Positions 45,058 through 54,728 of a stretch of 64,000 nt of DNA are shown here, piece after piece. The DNA comes from Microbacterium sp. JZ31 (lineage in GTDB: Bacteria > Actinomycetota > Actinomycetes > Actinomycetales > Microbacteriaceae), in the NCBI RefSeq assembly GCF_016805985.1, contig NZ_CP017661.1, forward strand, positions 2,542,001-2,606,000. The letters run 5' to 3'. A program made the position numbers and the translations under genes. The notes under the pieces were generated by a model. That model did no database searches. It was not told where the DNA came from and was given only the letters and a program-made list of their open reading frames with translations. The stretch's first letter is position 1. Each line of letters begins with the position of its first letter.

Positions 45058-46160
45058 ATCCTCGGGATCGCGGCGCGGGCGTCACCGGGTGGCATGCCGG
45101 TCGCCACGAGCAGGTCGACGACGAGCGGCCGGAGGGCCGATACCAGGGCCTGCTCTCCGAGCGTCGCGCCGGGAAGCATCGCGGCGGGGTCGAGGCGGCG
45201 CGCAATCGCCAGCAGGCTCTCGCGGGCGACCGGCTCCTGGGCGATGTCCTCGATGGACGCGGCGACGCGCGTCGCCGCGCGCACGATCTCGGACAGCACC
45301 TCCGCCGGGACGGGGCGCTGCTCGCGGTCCTCCGTCACGTACACGATGCGTCGGCCGACGACGCGAAGGTTGCGCATCGCGAGGTCCATGGCGTGCAGGA
45401 TGCGCGCGTAGCGCTCGAGCTCGGCACGTCGCCCGCGCAGGAACGGCGAGATGCGCGCGATCGACCGTCCCGACTCGAGGGATACCCGCCAGGCGTCGAG
45501 CGGCGCCTGCAGACCGCGCGCCTTCTCCAGGCCGCGCTCGGCACGCAGCCGGTCGCCGCGCCGCAGTGCGGCGACGAGCCGCTCGCCGGCGGCGTCGAAC
45601 CCCGCGAAGAACGCGCGCGCGTCGCGGATCGTGGCGACGGCCGGATTGCGCGGCAGCAGCGCCGTGATCGCGACCGCGAGCACGCCGCCGATCACGCCGT
45701 CCAGCAGGCGCGAGAACGGCACGGGAGCCAGCGGCAGGATCATCGCGATCGCCGACTGGATCGCGGCCGCGATCGCGAACTGCGGAGACGGCGACAGGAA
45801 GCGCGCCACGAGCATCGTGACCCCGAGCGCGAGCCCCAGCTGCCACCACCCCGACCCGACGAAGAACCGCAGCGCCTCGGACAGGAGGATGCCGGTGAGC
45901 ATCCCGACCACCGTCTCGGCGACGCGCTGCGGCCGCGCGTCGCGCGCGAGCCCGAGGCTCGAGATCGACACGGTGGCGGCGATCATCGGGGTCTCGTGTC
46001 CCAGCGCGTAGCGCCCGATGAGGAACGCGCACGTCGCGGCGATCACGATCTGCGCGACCGCGATCCACGACTCCCGCAGGCGCGCGAGACCCGGGCGGGG
46101 CGAGATCCGGCTGCGCCACGTGACCGGGACGGCCTGCGTGATGGGCTGCGAGTCGGACAT
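45054..46160 (-). CDS. FUSC-family membrane protein (aromatic acid exporter-like)
   Basis: 368 residues. The first half has about six closely spaced transmembrane helices (A-V-A-Q-I-V-I-A-A-T-C-A-F-L-I-G-R-Y and following) typical of fusaric acid resistance/ArAE proteins. The second half (from about 175) is a soluble helical domain with Arg/Ala/Leu-rich coils. The H-E-T-P-M-I-A-A-T-V-S-I-S motif is usual in the actinobacterial members. Probably an exporter. It lies 12 bases upstream of nothing else on its strand: ygfZ stops 13 bases before this start is reached only from the other side, so ygfZ at 46173 precedes it and the two can be one transcript. Confidence 0.82.
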   Translation of the reverse strand: MSDSQPITQAVPVTWRSRISPRPGLARLRESWIAVAQIVIAATCAFLIGRYALGHETPMIAATVSISSLGLARDARPQRVAETVVGMLTGILLSEALRFFVGSGWWQLGLALGVTMLVARFLSPSPQFAIAAAIQSAIAMILPLAPVPFSRLLDGVIGGVLAVAITALLPRNPAVATIRDARAFFAGFDAAGERLVAALRRGDRLRAERGLEKARGLQAPLDAWRVSLESGRSIARISPFLRGRRAELERYARILHAMDLAMRNLRVVGRRIVYVTEDREQRPVPAEVLSEIVRAATRVAASIEDIAQEPVARESLLAIARRLDPAAMLPGATLGEQALVSALRPLVVDLLVATGMPPGDARAAIPRI

Positions 46161-46172
46161 CCCGGGGGCCCG

Positions 46173-47294
46173 CTATGCCTGAGCGGGCGGCTGGGCCAGC
46201 GGGCGGCGGGACAGGCGCGTGAGCCGCGGCACCTCGGCGGTCGCCCCGGCGTCAGCGGGCACGATGACCTCCTGCGCGGCCGCGATGCGGGCGCCGTCTG
46301 CGCGGATCTCGAGCGTCGCATCCGGCGGCACGCGCCGGGCGAGCACCGCCAGCGCGATGGGTCCGAGCTCGTGATGCCGGGCGCTGCTCGTGATGTGGCC
46401 CACCTCGGCCGCCTCGCCCTCGGTCCCCGCCTGCAGCACGGGCGTACCCGGCGCTGGCAGCACGCTGTCGCTGCCGTCGAGGTGCAGCAGCGTGAGCCGG
46501 CGCGGCGGGTGCCCGAGGTTGTGCACCTTCGCGACCGTCTCCTGGCCGCGATAGCAGCCCTTGTCCAGATGCACCGCGGTGCGCAGCCAGTCGAACTCGT
46601 GCGGGATCGCGCGCTCGTCGACCTCGCGGCTCCAGCGCGGGCGCCACGCCGCGATCCGCAGCGCCTCGGCCGCGAGCAGGCCGGCCGGCTCGACGTCGGC
46701 GAGCTGCGGCAGCGCGGAGCGCTCCACGATCGCCTCGATCCAGGTGTAGGCGGCCCCCGGATGCGCCGACGTCGCGGCGTACTGCCATCCCCCGGCCGTG
46801 ACGTCCCGCCACGGGTCTCCCCACACGAGGGGCAGGTCGTTCGGCCGGTAGGCGACGAGCGCGACGCGCTTCTCCGCGGTCTCGAGCTCGGTGTAGCCCA
46901 GCACGGCGAGGTCGTCGCGCACGCGCACCTCAACCCGCGAGCGGAAGCGCATCATCGTCAGCCACTTCGCCAGGCCCGCGGCGTCTCCCGCGTCGGCGAT
47001 GAGCCAGGTCGACGCACCGTCGTCCAGCACGCCGGCGGCGTGCTCGACGCGTCCGTGCGGGTCCAGCACGAGCAGCTCGGTCGCCTGCCCCGCGGGAAGC
47101 GCCGCGAGCGCCTGCGAGGTGATCGAGTCGAGCCAGCTCAGGCGGTCGGGCCCCGACACCTCGATCACGGCGCGGTCGTCGCGCGGCACCACGGCCTCAC
47201 CCGCGGCGAGCAGGCGCTGCTCCCGGACCGGGTCGCCGAAGTGCGCGATCCCGTCCTCCGCAGGCACGGCCCCCGGGCGATCCGCGAAGAGCAT
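46173..47294 (-). CDS. ygfZ: Folate-binding YgfZ/GcvT-like protein
   Basis: 373 residues. Tetrahydrofolate-dependent helper of iron-sulfur protein maintenance, related to GcvT. The family signature K-G-C-Y-R-G-Q-E is present in full, near residue 255, with the reactive cysteine. V-I-E-V-S-G-P-D-R-L-S-W-L-D-S-I begins the GcvT-like fold. Start ATG 47294 overlaps the nitrobindin-like stop by one base (TGATG). This pair, nitrobindin-like then ygfZ, is also known in mycobacteria. Confidence 0.93.
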   Translation of the reverse strand: MLFADRPGAVPAEDGIAHFGDPVREQRLLAAGEAVVPRDDRAVIEVSGPDRLSWLDSITSQALAALPAGQATELLVLDPHGRVEHAAGVLDDGASTWLIADAGDAAGLAKWLTMMRFRSRVEVRVRDDLAVLGYTELETAEKRVALVAYRPNDLPLVWGDPWRDVTAGGWQYAATSAHPGAAYTWIEAIVERSALPQLADVEPAGLLAAEALRIAAWRPRWSREVDERAIPHEFDWLRTAVHLDKGCYRGQETVAKVHNLGHPPRRLTLLHLDGSDSVLPAPGTPVLQAGTEGEAAEVGHITSSARHHELGPIALAVLARRVPPDATLEIRADGARIAAAQEVIVPADAGATAEVPRLTRLSRRPLAQPPAQA

Positions 47295-47899
47295 CAGGAG
47301 ACCTTCGCGAGACGGGCGGACGCGTGCGATCCGAGCTCTCGGCCCAGCGCCGCGATATCCCAGGCCCACAGCAGGTGACCCTCGACGAGGCCGTACATGC
47401 GCGTGGCCGCGGCGTAGTGCCGCGCGCTCGCGGTGCGCACGACCGCGTCGGTCGCGAGATCGATGCGCGGGCCCTTGACCTGGCCGAGATACAGCTCGCT
47501 CACGCCGTCGGAGTGGACGAGCGAGACCTCGAGGTCGAAGCCGCCCGCGGCGTTGCGCAGCTGCTCGACGTCCTCGGCGGTGCGCACCACCTCGGCCTCC
47601 CGCGGCGGCAGCAGGCCGGGGCCGGGCTCGGCCGCTGTCGAGGCGCGCGCCACGCGCCAGAAGCCGGTCTCGGCGTTCAGCGCGCGCGCCGGCTCGCCGT
47701 CGGGCGAGGCGAGATACGCCGACGCGGAGTAGTTCAGGAACGGACCGCCGTCATGGCTGAAGCTGACACGGTGCGAGAACTCGCCCTCGAAGTGGGTGTC
47801 GCCGACGCGGTAGTCGATCACGCCGGTGCCCTCCCACACGCCGATGAGCCACGACAGGGGCGCGAGGTCGGCGGGGAGGTCTGCGGGCAGCTCGATCAT
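47294..47899 (-). CDS. Nitrobindin-like heme/fatty-acid-binding-fold protein (FABP family)
   Basis: 201 residues, ten-stranded beta-barrel family (THAP4 heme-binding/DUF1794). The N-terminal motif G-x-W-x-G-x-G is seen as G-V-W-E-G-T-G (about 20-26). The C-terminal segment A-T-R-M-Y-G-L-V-E-G-H-L-L-W-A-W-D holds the residues near the heme site; the heme-ligating His of nitrobindins would be in this part (A-R-H-Y-A or G-H-L-L), not settled here. A ferric-heme role in peroxynitrite isomerisation is established for some homologs. Coupled to ygfZ by a one-base overlap. Confidence 0.9.
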   Translation of the reverse strand: MIELPADLPADLAPLSWLIGVWEGTGVIDYRVGDTHFEGEFSHRVSFSHDGGPFLNYSASAYLASPDGEPARALNAETGFWRVARASTAAEPGPGLLPPREAEVVRTAEDVEQLRNAAGGFDLEVSLVHSDGVSELYLGQVKGPRIDLATDAVVRTASARHYAAATRMYGLVEGHLLWAWDIAALGRELGSHASARLAKVS

Positions 47900-47910
47900 G
47901 CTGCCGCCTT

Positions 47911-48024
47911 TCAGCGCTGGCCGCGGAACAGGTTCCAGACCACCGCGCCGGAGATGAAGGCGATCGCCAGGCTGGCGAGGCCCAGCAGCCCGACGAAGAA
48001 CAGTTCGAGCGCGACGAGATCCAT
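47911..48024 (-). CDS. 37-residue single-pass membrane protein
   Basis: M-D-L-V-A-L-E-L-F-F then a continuous hydrophobic stretch and the end V-V-W-N-L-F-R-G-Q-R. One transmembrane helix covers most of the chain, with a basic cytoplasmic tail. It lies 11 bases before the nitrobindin-like start, on the same strand. Third codon positions are nearly all G or C, as in real genes here. Function unknown; conservation among relatives is expected but not checked. Confidence 0.65.
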   Translation of the reverse strand: MDLVALELFFVGLLGLASLAIAFISGAVVWNLFRGQR

Positions 48025-48041
48025 GCCGTCAGTCTATCGGG

Positions 48042-48332
48042 TCACGCCGGACTCACGGCCGCGAGCATCATCACGAGCGCCACGATGCCGAGGATCGTGA
48101 TGCCGCCGAGAGCCGCGATGCTGACGCGGAAGACGAACCCCTTCGCCCGGCCGTCGATGAGATGCGCGCTGAACGCGAAGACCAGGCACGCCCCGCCCGC
48201 GAGGCCGAACCACCAGAACCGCGTCTCGAACGGCACGAACACCGCGATGGCCAGCGCGACCAGCAGGGCGAAGCCCCAGGTGGCCGCGATCCCGCCGTAG
48301 CGGCGCCGCGGGGCGAGTTCTGGAACGGTCAT
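48042..48332 (-). CDS. Small membrane protein, three transmembrane helices
   Basis: 96 residues from ATG 48332. Helices at about 14-35 (W-G-F-A-L-L-V-A-L-A-I-A-V-F), 41-58 and 68-92 (I-A-A-L-G-G-I-T-I-L-G-I-V-A-L-V). The loop A-H-L-I-D-G-R-A-K-G-F is basic. No known domain. A start 12 codons upstream is possible but adds no conserved-looking residues. It is head-to-head with glnR. Confidence 0.7.
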   Translation of the reverse strand: MTVPELAPRRRYGGIAATWGFALLVALAIAVFVPFETRFWWFGLAGGACLVFAFSAHLIDGRAKGFVFRVSIAALGGITILGIVALVMMLAAVSPA

Positions 48333-48408
48333 CCCCCCATTGTCCAAGACGACGAGCGATCGCGCCAAACCCCCGGTGAGCGCGTCAGGGCGTCATCCGG
48401 GAGGCCTC

Positions 48409-48414
48409 TATGAT
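48409..48414 (+). promoter_or_regulatory. -10 element TATGAT of glnR
   Basis: TATGAT is near-consensus and ends 73 bases before TTG 48488. It overlaps an in-frame ATG at 48410, which therefore cannot be in the transcript and is rejected as start. Confidence 0.6.
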
Positions 48415-48487
48415 GGGGGCACGATGCGGCGACCCCACCGCGTCGATGCCGAGGACGCGGTCCCCACCCGCGTCGGAAGGACATCGC

Positions 48488-49177
48488 TTGGCACAGCTTC
48501 TGGTCCTGAGCTCCGCCCCCGGCGGCGGAGCGGTTCTGCCCGCGCTCGAACTGCTGAGCCACCGGGTGCGGCAGATCCCCGCAGAGCCCGCCCAGCTGGT
48601 GAACGCCCCCAGCGCCGACGTGATCTTCGTCGATGCCCGCACGGATCTGGTCGGCGCCAAGTCGCTGTGCAAGATCCTGAACACGACGGGTCTCGACGCG
48701 CCGCTCGTGCTCGTCGTGACGGAGGGCGGCCTGACGGCGGTCTCGACGGACTGGGGCATCGACGACGTCATCCTGGTGACGGCAGGCCCAGCCGAGGTCG
48801 ACGCCCGGGTGCGCCTGGCGATCGGCCGCCAGGCGAGCGAGCAGGTCAGCACCCGGATCCAGACCTCGGGCATCACGATCGACGAGTCGTCCTACTCGGC
48901 GAAGGTGCACGGCAAGCCGCTCGATCTCACCTACAAGGAGTTCCAGCTGCTGCACTTCTTCGCGACGCATCCCTCCCGGGTGTTCACGCGCGAGCAGCTG
49001 CTCAGCGAGGTGTGGGGCTACGACTACTTCGGCGGCACGCGCACGGTCGACGTGCATGTGCGGCGCCTGCGCGCCAAGCTCGGCGACCTCGAGCAGCTGA
49101 TCGGCACGGTCCGCAACGTGGGCTACCGCTTCAACGTCTACGAGGACGACCAGCTCCCCTCCGCCACGCAGGCCTGA
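48488..49177 (+). CDS. glnR: GlnR-type atypical OmpR-family nitrogen regulator
   Basis: 229 residues from TTG 48488, which has GGAAGGA 7 bases upstream. The receiver-like domain shows the GlnR pattern: [19 protein letters not shown] with D49 at the phosphoacceptor position, and [18 protein letters not shown]. The N-terminal acidic pair of normal receivers is missing (L-V-L-S-S-A), so it is probably not controlled by phosphorylation. The winged helix ([11 protein letters not shown], then [20 protein letters not shown]) is nearly diagnostic. No kinase lies beside it. It controls nitrogen assimilation genes in actinobacteria and cross-talks with phosphate control. Confidence 0.92.
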   Translation: MAQLLVLSSAPGGGAVLPALELLSHRVRQIPAEPAQLVNAPSADVIFVDARTDLVGAKSLCKILNTTGLDAPLVLVVTEGGLTAVSTDWGIDDVILVTAGPAEVDARVRLAIGRQASEQVSTRIQTSGITIDESSYSAKVHGKPLDLTYKEFQLLHFFATHPSRVFTREQLLSEVWGYDYFGGTRTVDVHVRRLRAKLGDLEQLIGTVRNVGYRFNVYEDDQLPSATQA

Positions 49178-49226
49178 CGCGGGCGAGTCGCCCGAGTTAA
49201 CGAACCGAGCACGGGACGGTGGCAGG

Positions 49227-51407
49227 ATGTCCGTCATGATCGACTCCGCCATCGTGGACACGGGCATCGGCGACGCCGAGGACGACGACTTCGACGCCGC
49301 CGTCGAGGCCCCGGACGCGCAGCTTCCGGAGAACCGTTACCTCGACCGCGAGCTGAGCTGGCTGGCGTTCAACCAGCGCGTCCTCGAGCTGGCGGAGGAC
49401 CCGTCGCTGCCGCTGCTGGAGCGGGCGAACTTCCTCGCGATCTTCGCGAGCAACCTCGACGAGTTCTTCATGGTCCGCGTCGCGGGCCTGAAGCGACGCA
49501 TCGTCACGGGGCTCGCCGTCCCGACCAACGTCGGCGTCTCCCCGACCGACTCGCTGGCGGCGATCTCGGCCGAGGCGCACGCCCTGCAGCTGCGTCACGC
49601 GAAGGTCTGGAACGACGCCGTGCGCCCCGCGCTCGCGGAGGCCGGCATCGTGGTGGTCGGCTGGGAGGCGCTGGACAAGGACGAGCGCTCGGCGATGTAC
49701 GACTACTTCCACGCCAAGGTCTTCCCGGTCCTGATGCCGCTGGCGGTCGACCCGGCGCATCCCTTCCCCTACATCTCCGGCCTGTCGCTGAACCTCGCGA
49801 TCCGGATCCGCAACGCCCGCACGGGGCGGCAGGAGTTCGCGCGCCTCAAGGTGCCGCCGATGATGCCGCGCTACGTCGAGGTGCCCGGCGGCGACGGGCA
49901 CGCGATGCGCTTCCTTCCGCTCGAGGAGCTCATCGCGCAGCACCTCGAGGACCTCTTCCCGGGCATGGAGATCCTGGATCATCACGCGTTCCGCCTCACG
50001 CGCAACGAGGACGTCGTGATCGAGGAGGACGAGACCGAGAACCTCATCCAGGCGCTCGAGGCCGAGCTGCTGCGCCGCCGCTTCGGTCCGCCGATCCGGC
50101 TCGAGATCACGGACGACATGGACGACGTGACGCTCGATCTGCTGGTGAAGGAGCTCGACATCACCGAGCAGGAGGTCTACCGCCTCCCCGGACCGCTCGA
50201 CCTGCGTGCGCTGTTCGCCCTGTCCGGCATCAAGCGCCCCGACCTGCGCTACGCGCCGCACGTGCCGACCACCGCGCTGCCGTTCCAGCCCGTCGACCAG
50301 GAGGCGCGGGCCGACGTCTTCGCGGCGATCCGCAAGTCCGACGTGCTCGTGCACCACCCGTACGAGTCGTTCGCGACGAGCGTGCAGGCGTTCCTCGAGC
50401 AGGCGGCGCGCGATCCGCACGTCCTCGCGATCAAGCAGACGCTGTACCGCACATCGGGTGACAGCCCGGTCGTGCAGGCGCTGATCGACGCTGCGGAGGC
50501 CGGCAAGCAGGTGCTCGCGCTCGTCGAGGTCAAGGCGCGCTTCGACGAGGCGAACAACATCGTGTGGGCGCGCAAGCTCGAGAAGGCCGGCGTGCACGTC
50601 GTGTACGGCCTCGTGGGCCTGAAGACGCACTGCAAGCTCGCGCTCGTCATCCGCGAGGAGAAGGGCGAGTTGCGCCACTACAGCCACGTCGGCACGGGGA
50701 ACTACAACCCCAAGACGAGCCGGCTGTACGAGGACTTCGGCCTGTTCACGACCGATCCGCTCGTCGGCCGCGACCTCACGCGCCTGTTCAACGAGCTCTC
50801 CGGCTACGCGATCGAGAAGAAGTTCAAGCGCCTGCTGGTCGCCCCGCTGCACCTGCGGAAGGGCCTGATCCGGCTCATCGACCGTGAGCGCCGCAACGCG
50901 CAGGCCGGCAAGCCGGCGCACGTGCGGATCAAGGTCAACTCGATGGTCGACGAGCAGATCATCGACGCGCTGTACCGCGCGAGCATCGCGGGCGTGAAGG
51001 TCGACGTGTGGGTGCGCGGCATCTGCTCGCTGCGCACCGACCTGCCGGGCGTGAGCGACAACATCACCGTGCGCTCGATCCTGGGGCGCTATCTCGAGCA
51101 CTCGCGCATCTTCGCGTTCGAGAACGAGGGCGACCCCGAGGTCTACATCGGCAGCGCCGACATGATGCACCGCAACCTCGACCGCCGCATCGAGGCGCTC
51201 GTGCGGGTCACGGCGCCCAAGCACGTGAGCGAGCTGCTCAACCTGTTCGAGCTCGCGATGGACGACCGTGTGAGCTCCTGGCATCTCGGGCCGGAGGGCG
51301 TGTGGACGCGCCGCAGCGTGGCCGAGGACGGCAAGCCGCTCATCGACCTGCAGGACCGCCGGATGTCAGCCGTCAGACGCCGCCGCCACGCGCGCGCGAT
51401 CCGATGA
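49227..51407 (+). CDS. ppk: Polyphosphate kinase PPK1
   Basis: 726 residues. Reversibly transfers the ATP terminal phosphate to polyphosphate. N domain: [16 protein letters not shown]. The catalytic core has [10 protein letters not shown] with an active-site histidine, [24 protein letters not shown] and [11 protein letters not shown]. The length is normal (about 700). Start ATG 49227 or 49236. GTTAACG/GAGCACG upstream (49196-) is only a weak PHO-box candidate. It overlaps the NUDIX/phosphatase gene by four bases (ATGA). Confidence 0.96.
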   Translation: MSVMIDSAIVDTGIGDAEDDDFDAAVEAPDAQLPENRYLDRELSWLAFNQRVLELAEDPSLPLLERANFLAIFASNLDEFFMVRVAGLKRRIVTGLAVPTNVGVSPTDSLAAISAEAHALQLRHAKVWNDAVRPALAEAGIVVVGWEALDKDERSAMYDYFHAKVFPVLMPLAVDPAHPFPYISGLSLNLAIRIRNARTGRQEFARLKVPPMMPRYVEVPGGDGHAMRFLPLEELIAQHLEDLFPGMEILDHHAFRLTRNEDVVIEEDETENLIQALEAELLRRRFGPPIRLEITDDMDDVTLDLLVKELDITEQEVYRLPGPLDLRALFALSGIKRPDLRYAPHVPTTALPFQPVDQEARADVFAAIRKSDVLVHHPYESFATSVQAFLEQAARDPHVLAIKQTLYRTSGDSPVVQALIDAAEAGKQVLALVEVKARFDEANNIVWARKLEKAGVHVVYGLVGLKTHCKLALVIREEKGELRHYSHVGTGNYNPKTSRLYEDFGLFTTDPLVGRDLTRLFNELSGYAIEKKFKRLLVAPLHLRKGLIRLIDRERRNAQAGKPAHVRIKVNSMVDEQIIDALYRASIAGVKVDVWVRGICSLRTDLPGVSDNITVRSILGRYLEHSRIFAFENEGDPEVYIGSADMMHRNLDRRIEALVRVTAPKHVSELLNLFELAMDDRVSSWHLGPEGVWTRRSVAEDGKPLIDLQDRRMSAVRRRRHARAIR

Positions 51408-52345
51408 CGTCCGATCACGCCGTCTACGCCGCGGGCGGGGTCGTGTGGCGCCTGACCGACGGCAAGCTGCGCGTGCTGCTGATCCATCGGACGAAGTACC
51501 GCGACGTCACGCTGCCGAAGGGCAAGGTCGATCCCGGCGAGATGCTCGCGGAGACCGCCGTGCGCGAGATCCTCGAGGAGACGGGCATCCGCACGTCCCT
51601 CGGCGCGCCACTCGGCGTCTCGCACTACCGGCTGCCGAACGGCAAGCAGAAGATCGTGCACTACTGGTCGGCGGCCGCGTCGGACCAGGCGATCCGTGCG
51701 AGCAGCTTCGTGCCGAACGACGAGGTGGCGGGCCTCGAGTGGGTGAGTCTCAAGAAGGCGCACGCGCGGCTCAGCTATCCCGTCGACGTCGAGATCCTCG
51801 AGCACTTCGAGCGCCTCGTGGACGACGGCGTGCTGCACACCTTCCCCGTGATCGCATTGCGGCATGGCAAGGCCGTGCCGCGCGACGAGTGGGACCGCGG
51901 CGACGCCCAGCGCCCGCTGACATCGCGCGGCAAGGCGCAGGCGAAGGCCGTCGTCGGAGGCCTGCGGGCGTTCGGCGTGCGCCGGATCGTCTCCAGCACC
52001 GCCGTGCGCTGCGTCGCGACGGTCGCACCCCTGGCCAAGACCCTCGACCGGCGGATCGACGAGACGGATCTGATCAGCCAGGACGCGTGGGAGGACGGCA
52101 CGTCGGACGTGCGCGAGGTCGTCGGCCGCCGCGTGCGGTCGGGCAAGCCCGCCGTGCTGTGCAGCCACGGCCCGGTGCTGCCCGACATCCTGAGCGAACT
52201 GGCGCTCGCCACCGGTACGATGCGCGGCGCCTATCTCGGGGACGCCGCCGCGCTCGAGACCGGTGCATTCAGCGTGGTGCATATCTCGGCGACGAATCCC
52301 GGATCCGGAATCGTGGCGATCGAGACGCATTCGCCCAAGGTCTGA
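51404..52345 (+). CDS. Two-domain NUDIX hydrolase/histidine phosphatase (MutT1-like)
   Basis: 313 residues. Residues 1-140 form a NUDIX domain with the box G-x5-E-x7-R-E-x2-E-E-x-G read as [17 protein letters not shown]. Residues 150-313 form a histidine phosphatase domain whose signature is I-A-L-R-H-G-K-A. This is the architecture of mycobacterial MutT1, which hydrolyses 8-oxo-dGTP and diadenosine polyphosphates (established for that protein). It is coupled to ppk by an ATGA overlap, so it may also clear nucleotide by-products of polyphosphate metabolism (inference). Confidence 0.92.
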   Translation: MTSDHAVYAAGGVVWRLTDGKLRVLLIHRTKYRDVTLPKGKVDPGEMLAETAVREILEETGIRTSLGAPLGVSHYRLPNGKQKIVHYWSAAASDQAIRASSFVPNDEVAGLEWVSLKKAHARLSYPVDVEILEHFERLVDDGVLHTFPVIALRHGKAVPRDEWDRGDAQRPLTSRGKAQAKAVVGGLRAFGVRRIVSSTAVRCVATVAPLAKTLDRRIDETDLISQDAWEDGTSDVREVVGRRVRSGKPAVLCSHGPVLPDILSELALATGTMRGAYLGDAAALETGAFSVVHISATNPGSGIVAIETHSPKV

Positions 52346-52398
52346 CGACCTGGGAGCGCGCCGCGAATCCGCGCCCATATGCGCGATCGATGCGGGCA

Positions 52399-52420
52399 GT
52401 TCACCTGTCGTTCACCATTG
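52399..52420 (+). promoter_or_regulatory. PHO box upstream of pstSCAB
   Basis: Two perfect GTTCACC units with an 11-base period: GTTCACC-TGTC (52399-52409) and GTTCACC-ATTG (52410-52420). A degenerate CACCGCA unit follows. It lies 95 bases before the pstS ATG. This is the clearest RegX3-type site in the window. Confidence 0.85.
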
Positions 52421-52514
52421 CACCGCAGTCTCGTCACCACCCCCTCGTACGTTCGCGGTTGTGCCCTGCAACCCGGCGGGGACGTCCTGAATCCCTCATG
52501 GAAACGGATACACA

Positions 52515-53630
52515 GTGAAGATCACCCGTCTCTCCAGCATCGCGGCCCTTGGCGCGGTCGCTGCGCTCTCTCTCGCGGGCTGCGCCGCCAACGAGGCCCC
52601 CGCGGACAGCGGTTCGGCGGCCCCCTCCGAGGGTGGCTCCGGCACCACGATCAGCGGCACCATCGAGGCCACCGGCGCCTCGTCGCAGGAGGCCGCGCAG
52701 CAGGCGTGGGTCGCCGCGTTCCAGACCGCCAACCCCGAGGCCAACGTGCTCTACACGGCCACCGGCTCCGGCACGGGCCGCGAGAACTTCATCTCGGGCG
52801 CATCGAACTTCATCGGCTCGGACCGCGCGTTCGAGGCGGAGGAGCTCGAGGCGGGCGGCTTCGGCGCGTGCGTCACGGACGACATCGTCGAGGTCCCGGC
52901 CTACATCTCCCCCGTCGCCATCGCCTTCAACCTCGAGGGCGTCGACACCCTGAACCTCGACGGCGAGACCATCGCCAAGATCTTCATGGGCGAGATCACG
53001 AACTGGAACGACGAGGCGATCGTCTCGCAGAACGAGGGCGTCGAGCTGCCCGACCAGGCGATCGTGCCGGTGCACCGTGCCGACGCGTCGGGCACGCAGG
53101 AGACCTTCACGTCCTACCTCGCCGCCGTCGCGCCCGACGTGTGGACCGAGGAGCCCTCGGACGAGTGGCCGCTGCAGTCGGGCGAGGCCGGCGACGGCAC
53201 CTCCGGCGTCGTCGACGCCATCACGAACGGCTCGGGCTACATCGGCTTCGCCGACGCGTCGCGCACCTCCGGGCTCGGCCAGGTGGCCGTGAAGAACGGC
53301 GACGAGTACGTCGCCTACTCGGCCGAGGCGACCGCCGCGCTCGTCGAGGCCTCGCCGCTCGAGGAGGGCCGCTCGGACCACGACCTGGCGTTCGCCGTCG
53401 ACGCGGCCGCCGCGCCCGCCGGCTCGTACCCGATCGCGCTCGTCAGCTACCTGATCGCCTGCACCGAGTACGAGGACCCCGAGGTCGCCGCGCTCACCAA
53501 GGCGTACCTCGGCTACGTCACCTCCGAGGAGGGCCAGCAGGTCGCGGCCGAGGCCGCCGGCAGCGCGCCGCTCTCGGCCGGCCTGCAGGAGCAGATCGCG
53601 ACCGCTCTCGAGGCGATCAAGGTCGACTGA
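52515..53630 (+). CDS. pstS: Phosphate ABC transporter substrate-binding lipoprotein PstS
   Basis: 371 residues. Lipoprotein signal with lipobox S-L-A-G-C, lipidation Cys 23. The mature protein has the PstS phosphate cleft: T-G-A-S-S-Q-E (loop 1), G-S-G-T-G-R-E-N-F (loop 2), S-D-R-A-F and R-A-D-A-S-G-T-Q-E-T-F (loop 3, Arg/Asp). It captures phosphate outside the membrane for PstCAB. ATG 52515 heads the pst operon downstream of a PHO box. The 135-base gap before pstC is long enough for an mRNA processing site or leader; no strong terminator was seen there. Confidence 0.97.
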   Translation: MKITRLSSIAALGAVAALSLAGCAANEAPADSGSAAPSEGGSGTTISGTIEATGASSQEAAQQAWVAAFQTANPEANVLYTATGSGTGRENFISGASNFIGSDRAFEAEELEAGGFGACVTDDIVEVPAYISPVAIAFNLEGVDTLNLDGETIAKIFMGEITNWNDEAIVSQNEGVELPDQAIVPVHRADASGTQETFTSYLAAVAPDVWTEEPSDEWPLQSGEAGDGTSGVVDAITNGSGYIGFADASRTSGLGQVAVKNGDEYVAYSAEATAALVEASPLEEGRSDHDLAFAVDAAAAPAGSYPIALVSYLIACTEYEDPEVAALTKAYLGYVTSEEGQQVAAEAAGSAPLSAGLQEQIATALEAIKVD

Positions 53631-53765
53631 CCCCTGTTTCAGCGATAGCGACGGTGCCCTCGCGCTTCATCCCCCTGTGGGATTCTGAGCGCGGGGCATC
53701 GCCGCGCCGCTGATGCCCCGTCAGCACCCGAGCATGACACCGAGGACCCTGAGGAGCGGGACCGA

Positions 53766-54728
53766 ATGACCACGACCACGACGGAGCGCGGCAGCTCTAC
53801 CCCGGCCGCGAAGCCCGTGCTTCGACCCGGAGATCGCATCTTCTCGGGCACCGCGCTGGCGGCCGGCACGATCATCCTGATCACGCTCGCCGCCGTCGCC
53901 CTCTTCCTGATCATCCAGGCGCTGCCGGCGTTCCGCCCCGACACGTCGAGCAACCACATCCTCGAGGGTCAGCCGTTCCTGGCGTGGGTGTGGCCGTTCG
54001 TGTTCGGCACGCTCTGGGCATCCGCGATCGCGCTCGTGATCGCCGCGCCGATCGCACTCGGCATCGCGCTGTTCATCTCCCACTACGCGCCGCGTCGCCT
54101 CGCCGCCCTGCTGGGATACGTGATCGATCTGCTGGCGGCCGTCCCCTCGGTCGTCTTCGGCCTGTGGGGAGCGCTCACGTTCGCGCCCGCGCTCGTGCCG
54201 TTCTACCGCTGGCTCAACGAGAACCTCGGCTGGATCCCGCTGTTCAGCGGCACGCCGTCCGGCACGGGCAAGACGATCCTCACGGCGTCGCTCGTGCTGG
54301 CGGTCATGATCCTGCCGATCATGACCGCCATCTGTCGCGAGGTGTTCCTGCAGACGCCGAAGCTGCACGAGGAGGCGGCCCTCGCGCTGGGCGCCACGCG
54401 CTGGGAGATGGTGCGGATGGCCGTCCTGCCTTTCGCGCGCAGCGGCATGGTGTCGGCCGCGATGCTCGCCCTCGGCCGCGCGCTCGGCGAGACCATGGCC
54501 GTGACCCTCGTGCTCTCGCCGCTGGGAGTCGTGACCTTCAACCTGCTGAACCCGGAGAACCCCACGACGATCCCCGCGATCATCGCCCTGCGGTTCCCCG
54601 AGGCGCACGACGAGGGCGTCTCGACGCTGATCGCCGCCGGCCTCATCCTCTTCATCGTCACCTTCGCGGTGAACGCCATCGCGCGCTGGATCGTCTCCCG
54701 CCGCGCCGAGTTCTCGGGAGCGAACTGA
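53766..54728 (+). CDS. pstC: Phosphate ABC transporter permease PstC
   Basis: 320 residues, six transmembrane helices, BPD_transp_1 domain. The EAA loop reads E-E-A-A-L-A-L-G-A-T-R-W-E-M, followed by A-L-G-R-A-L-G-E-T-M-A-V. The periplasmic loop (W-L-N-E-N-L-G-W-I-P-L-F-S) is typical for PstC. GAGGAGCGGGACCGA precedes ATG 53766. The stop overlaps pstA by one base. Confidence 0.96.
   Translation: MTTTTTERGSSTPAAKPVLRPGDRIFSGTALAAGTIILITLAAVALFLIIQALPAFRPDTSSNHILEGQPFLAWVWPFVFGTLWASAIALVIAAPIALGIALFISHYAPRRLAALLGYVIDLLAAVPSVVFGLWGALTFAPALVPFYRWLNENLGWIPLFSGTPSGTGKTILTASLVLAVMILPIMTAICREVFLQTPKLHEEAALALGATRWEMVRMAVLPFARSGMVSAAMLALGRALGETMAVTLVLSPLGVVTFNLLNPENPTTIPAIIALRFPEAHDEGVSTLIAAGLILFIVTFAVNAIARWIVSRRAEFSGAN

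Noticed and set aside
48410..48487. The ATG at 48410 as the glnR start, adding 26 residues.
   Set aside because: It lies inside the -10 element TATGAT, the extra residues are unlike GlnR, and TTG 48488 has a good ribosome site.
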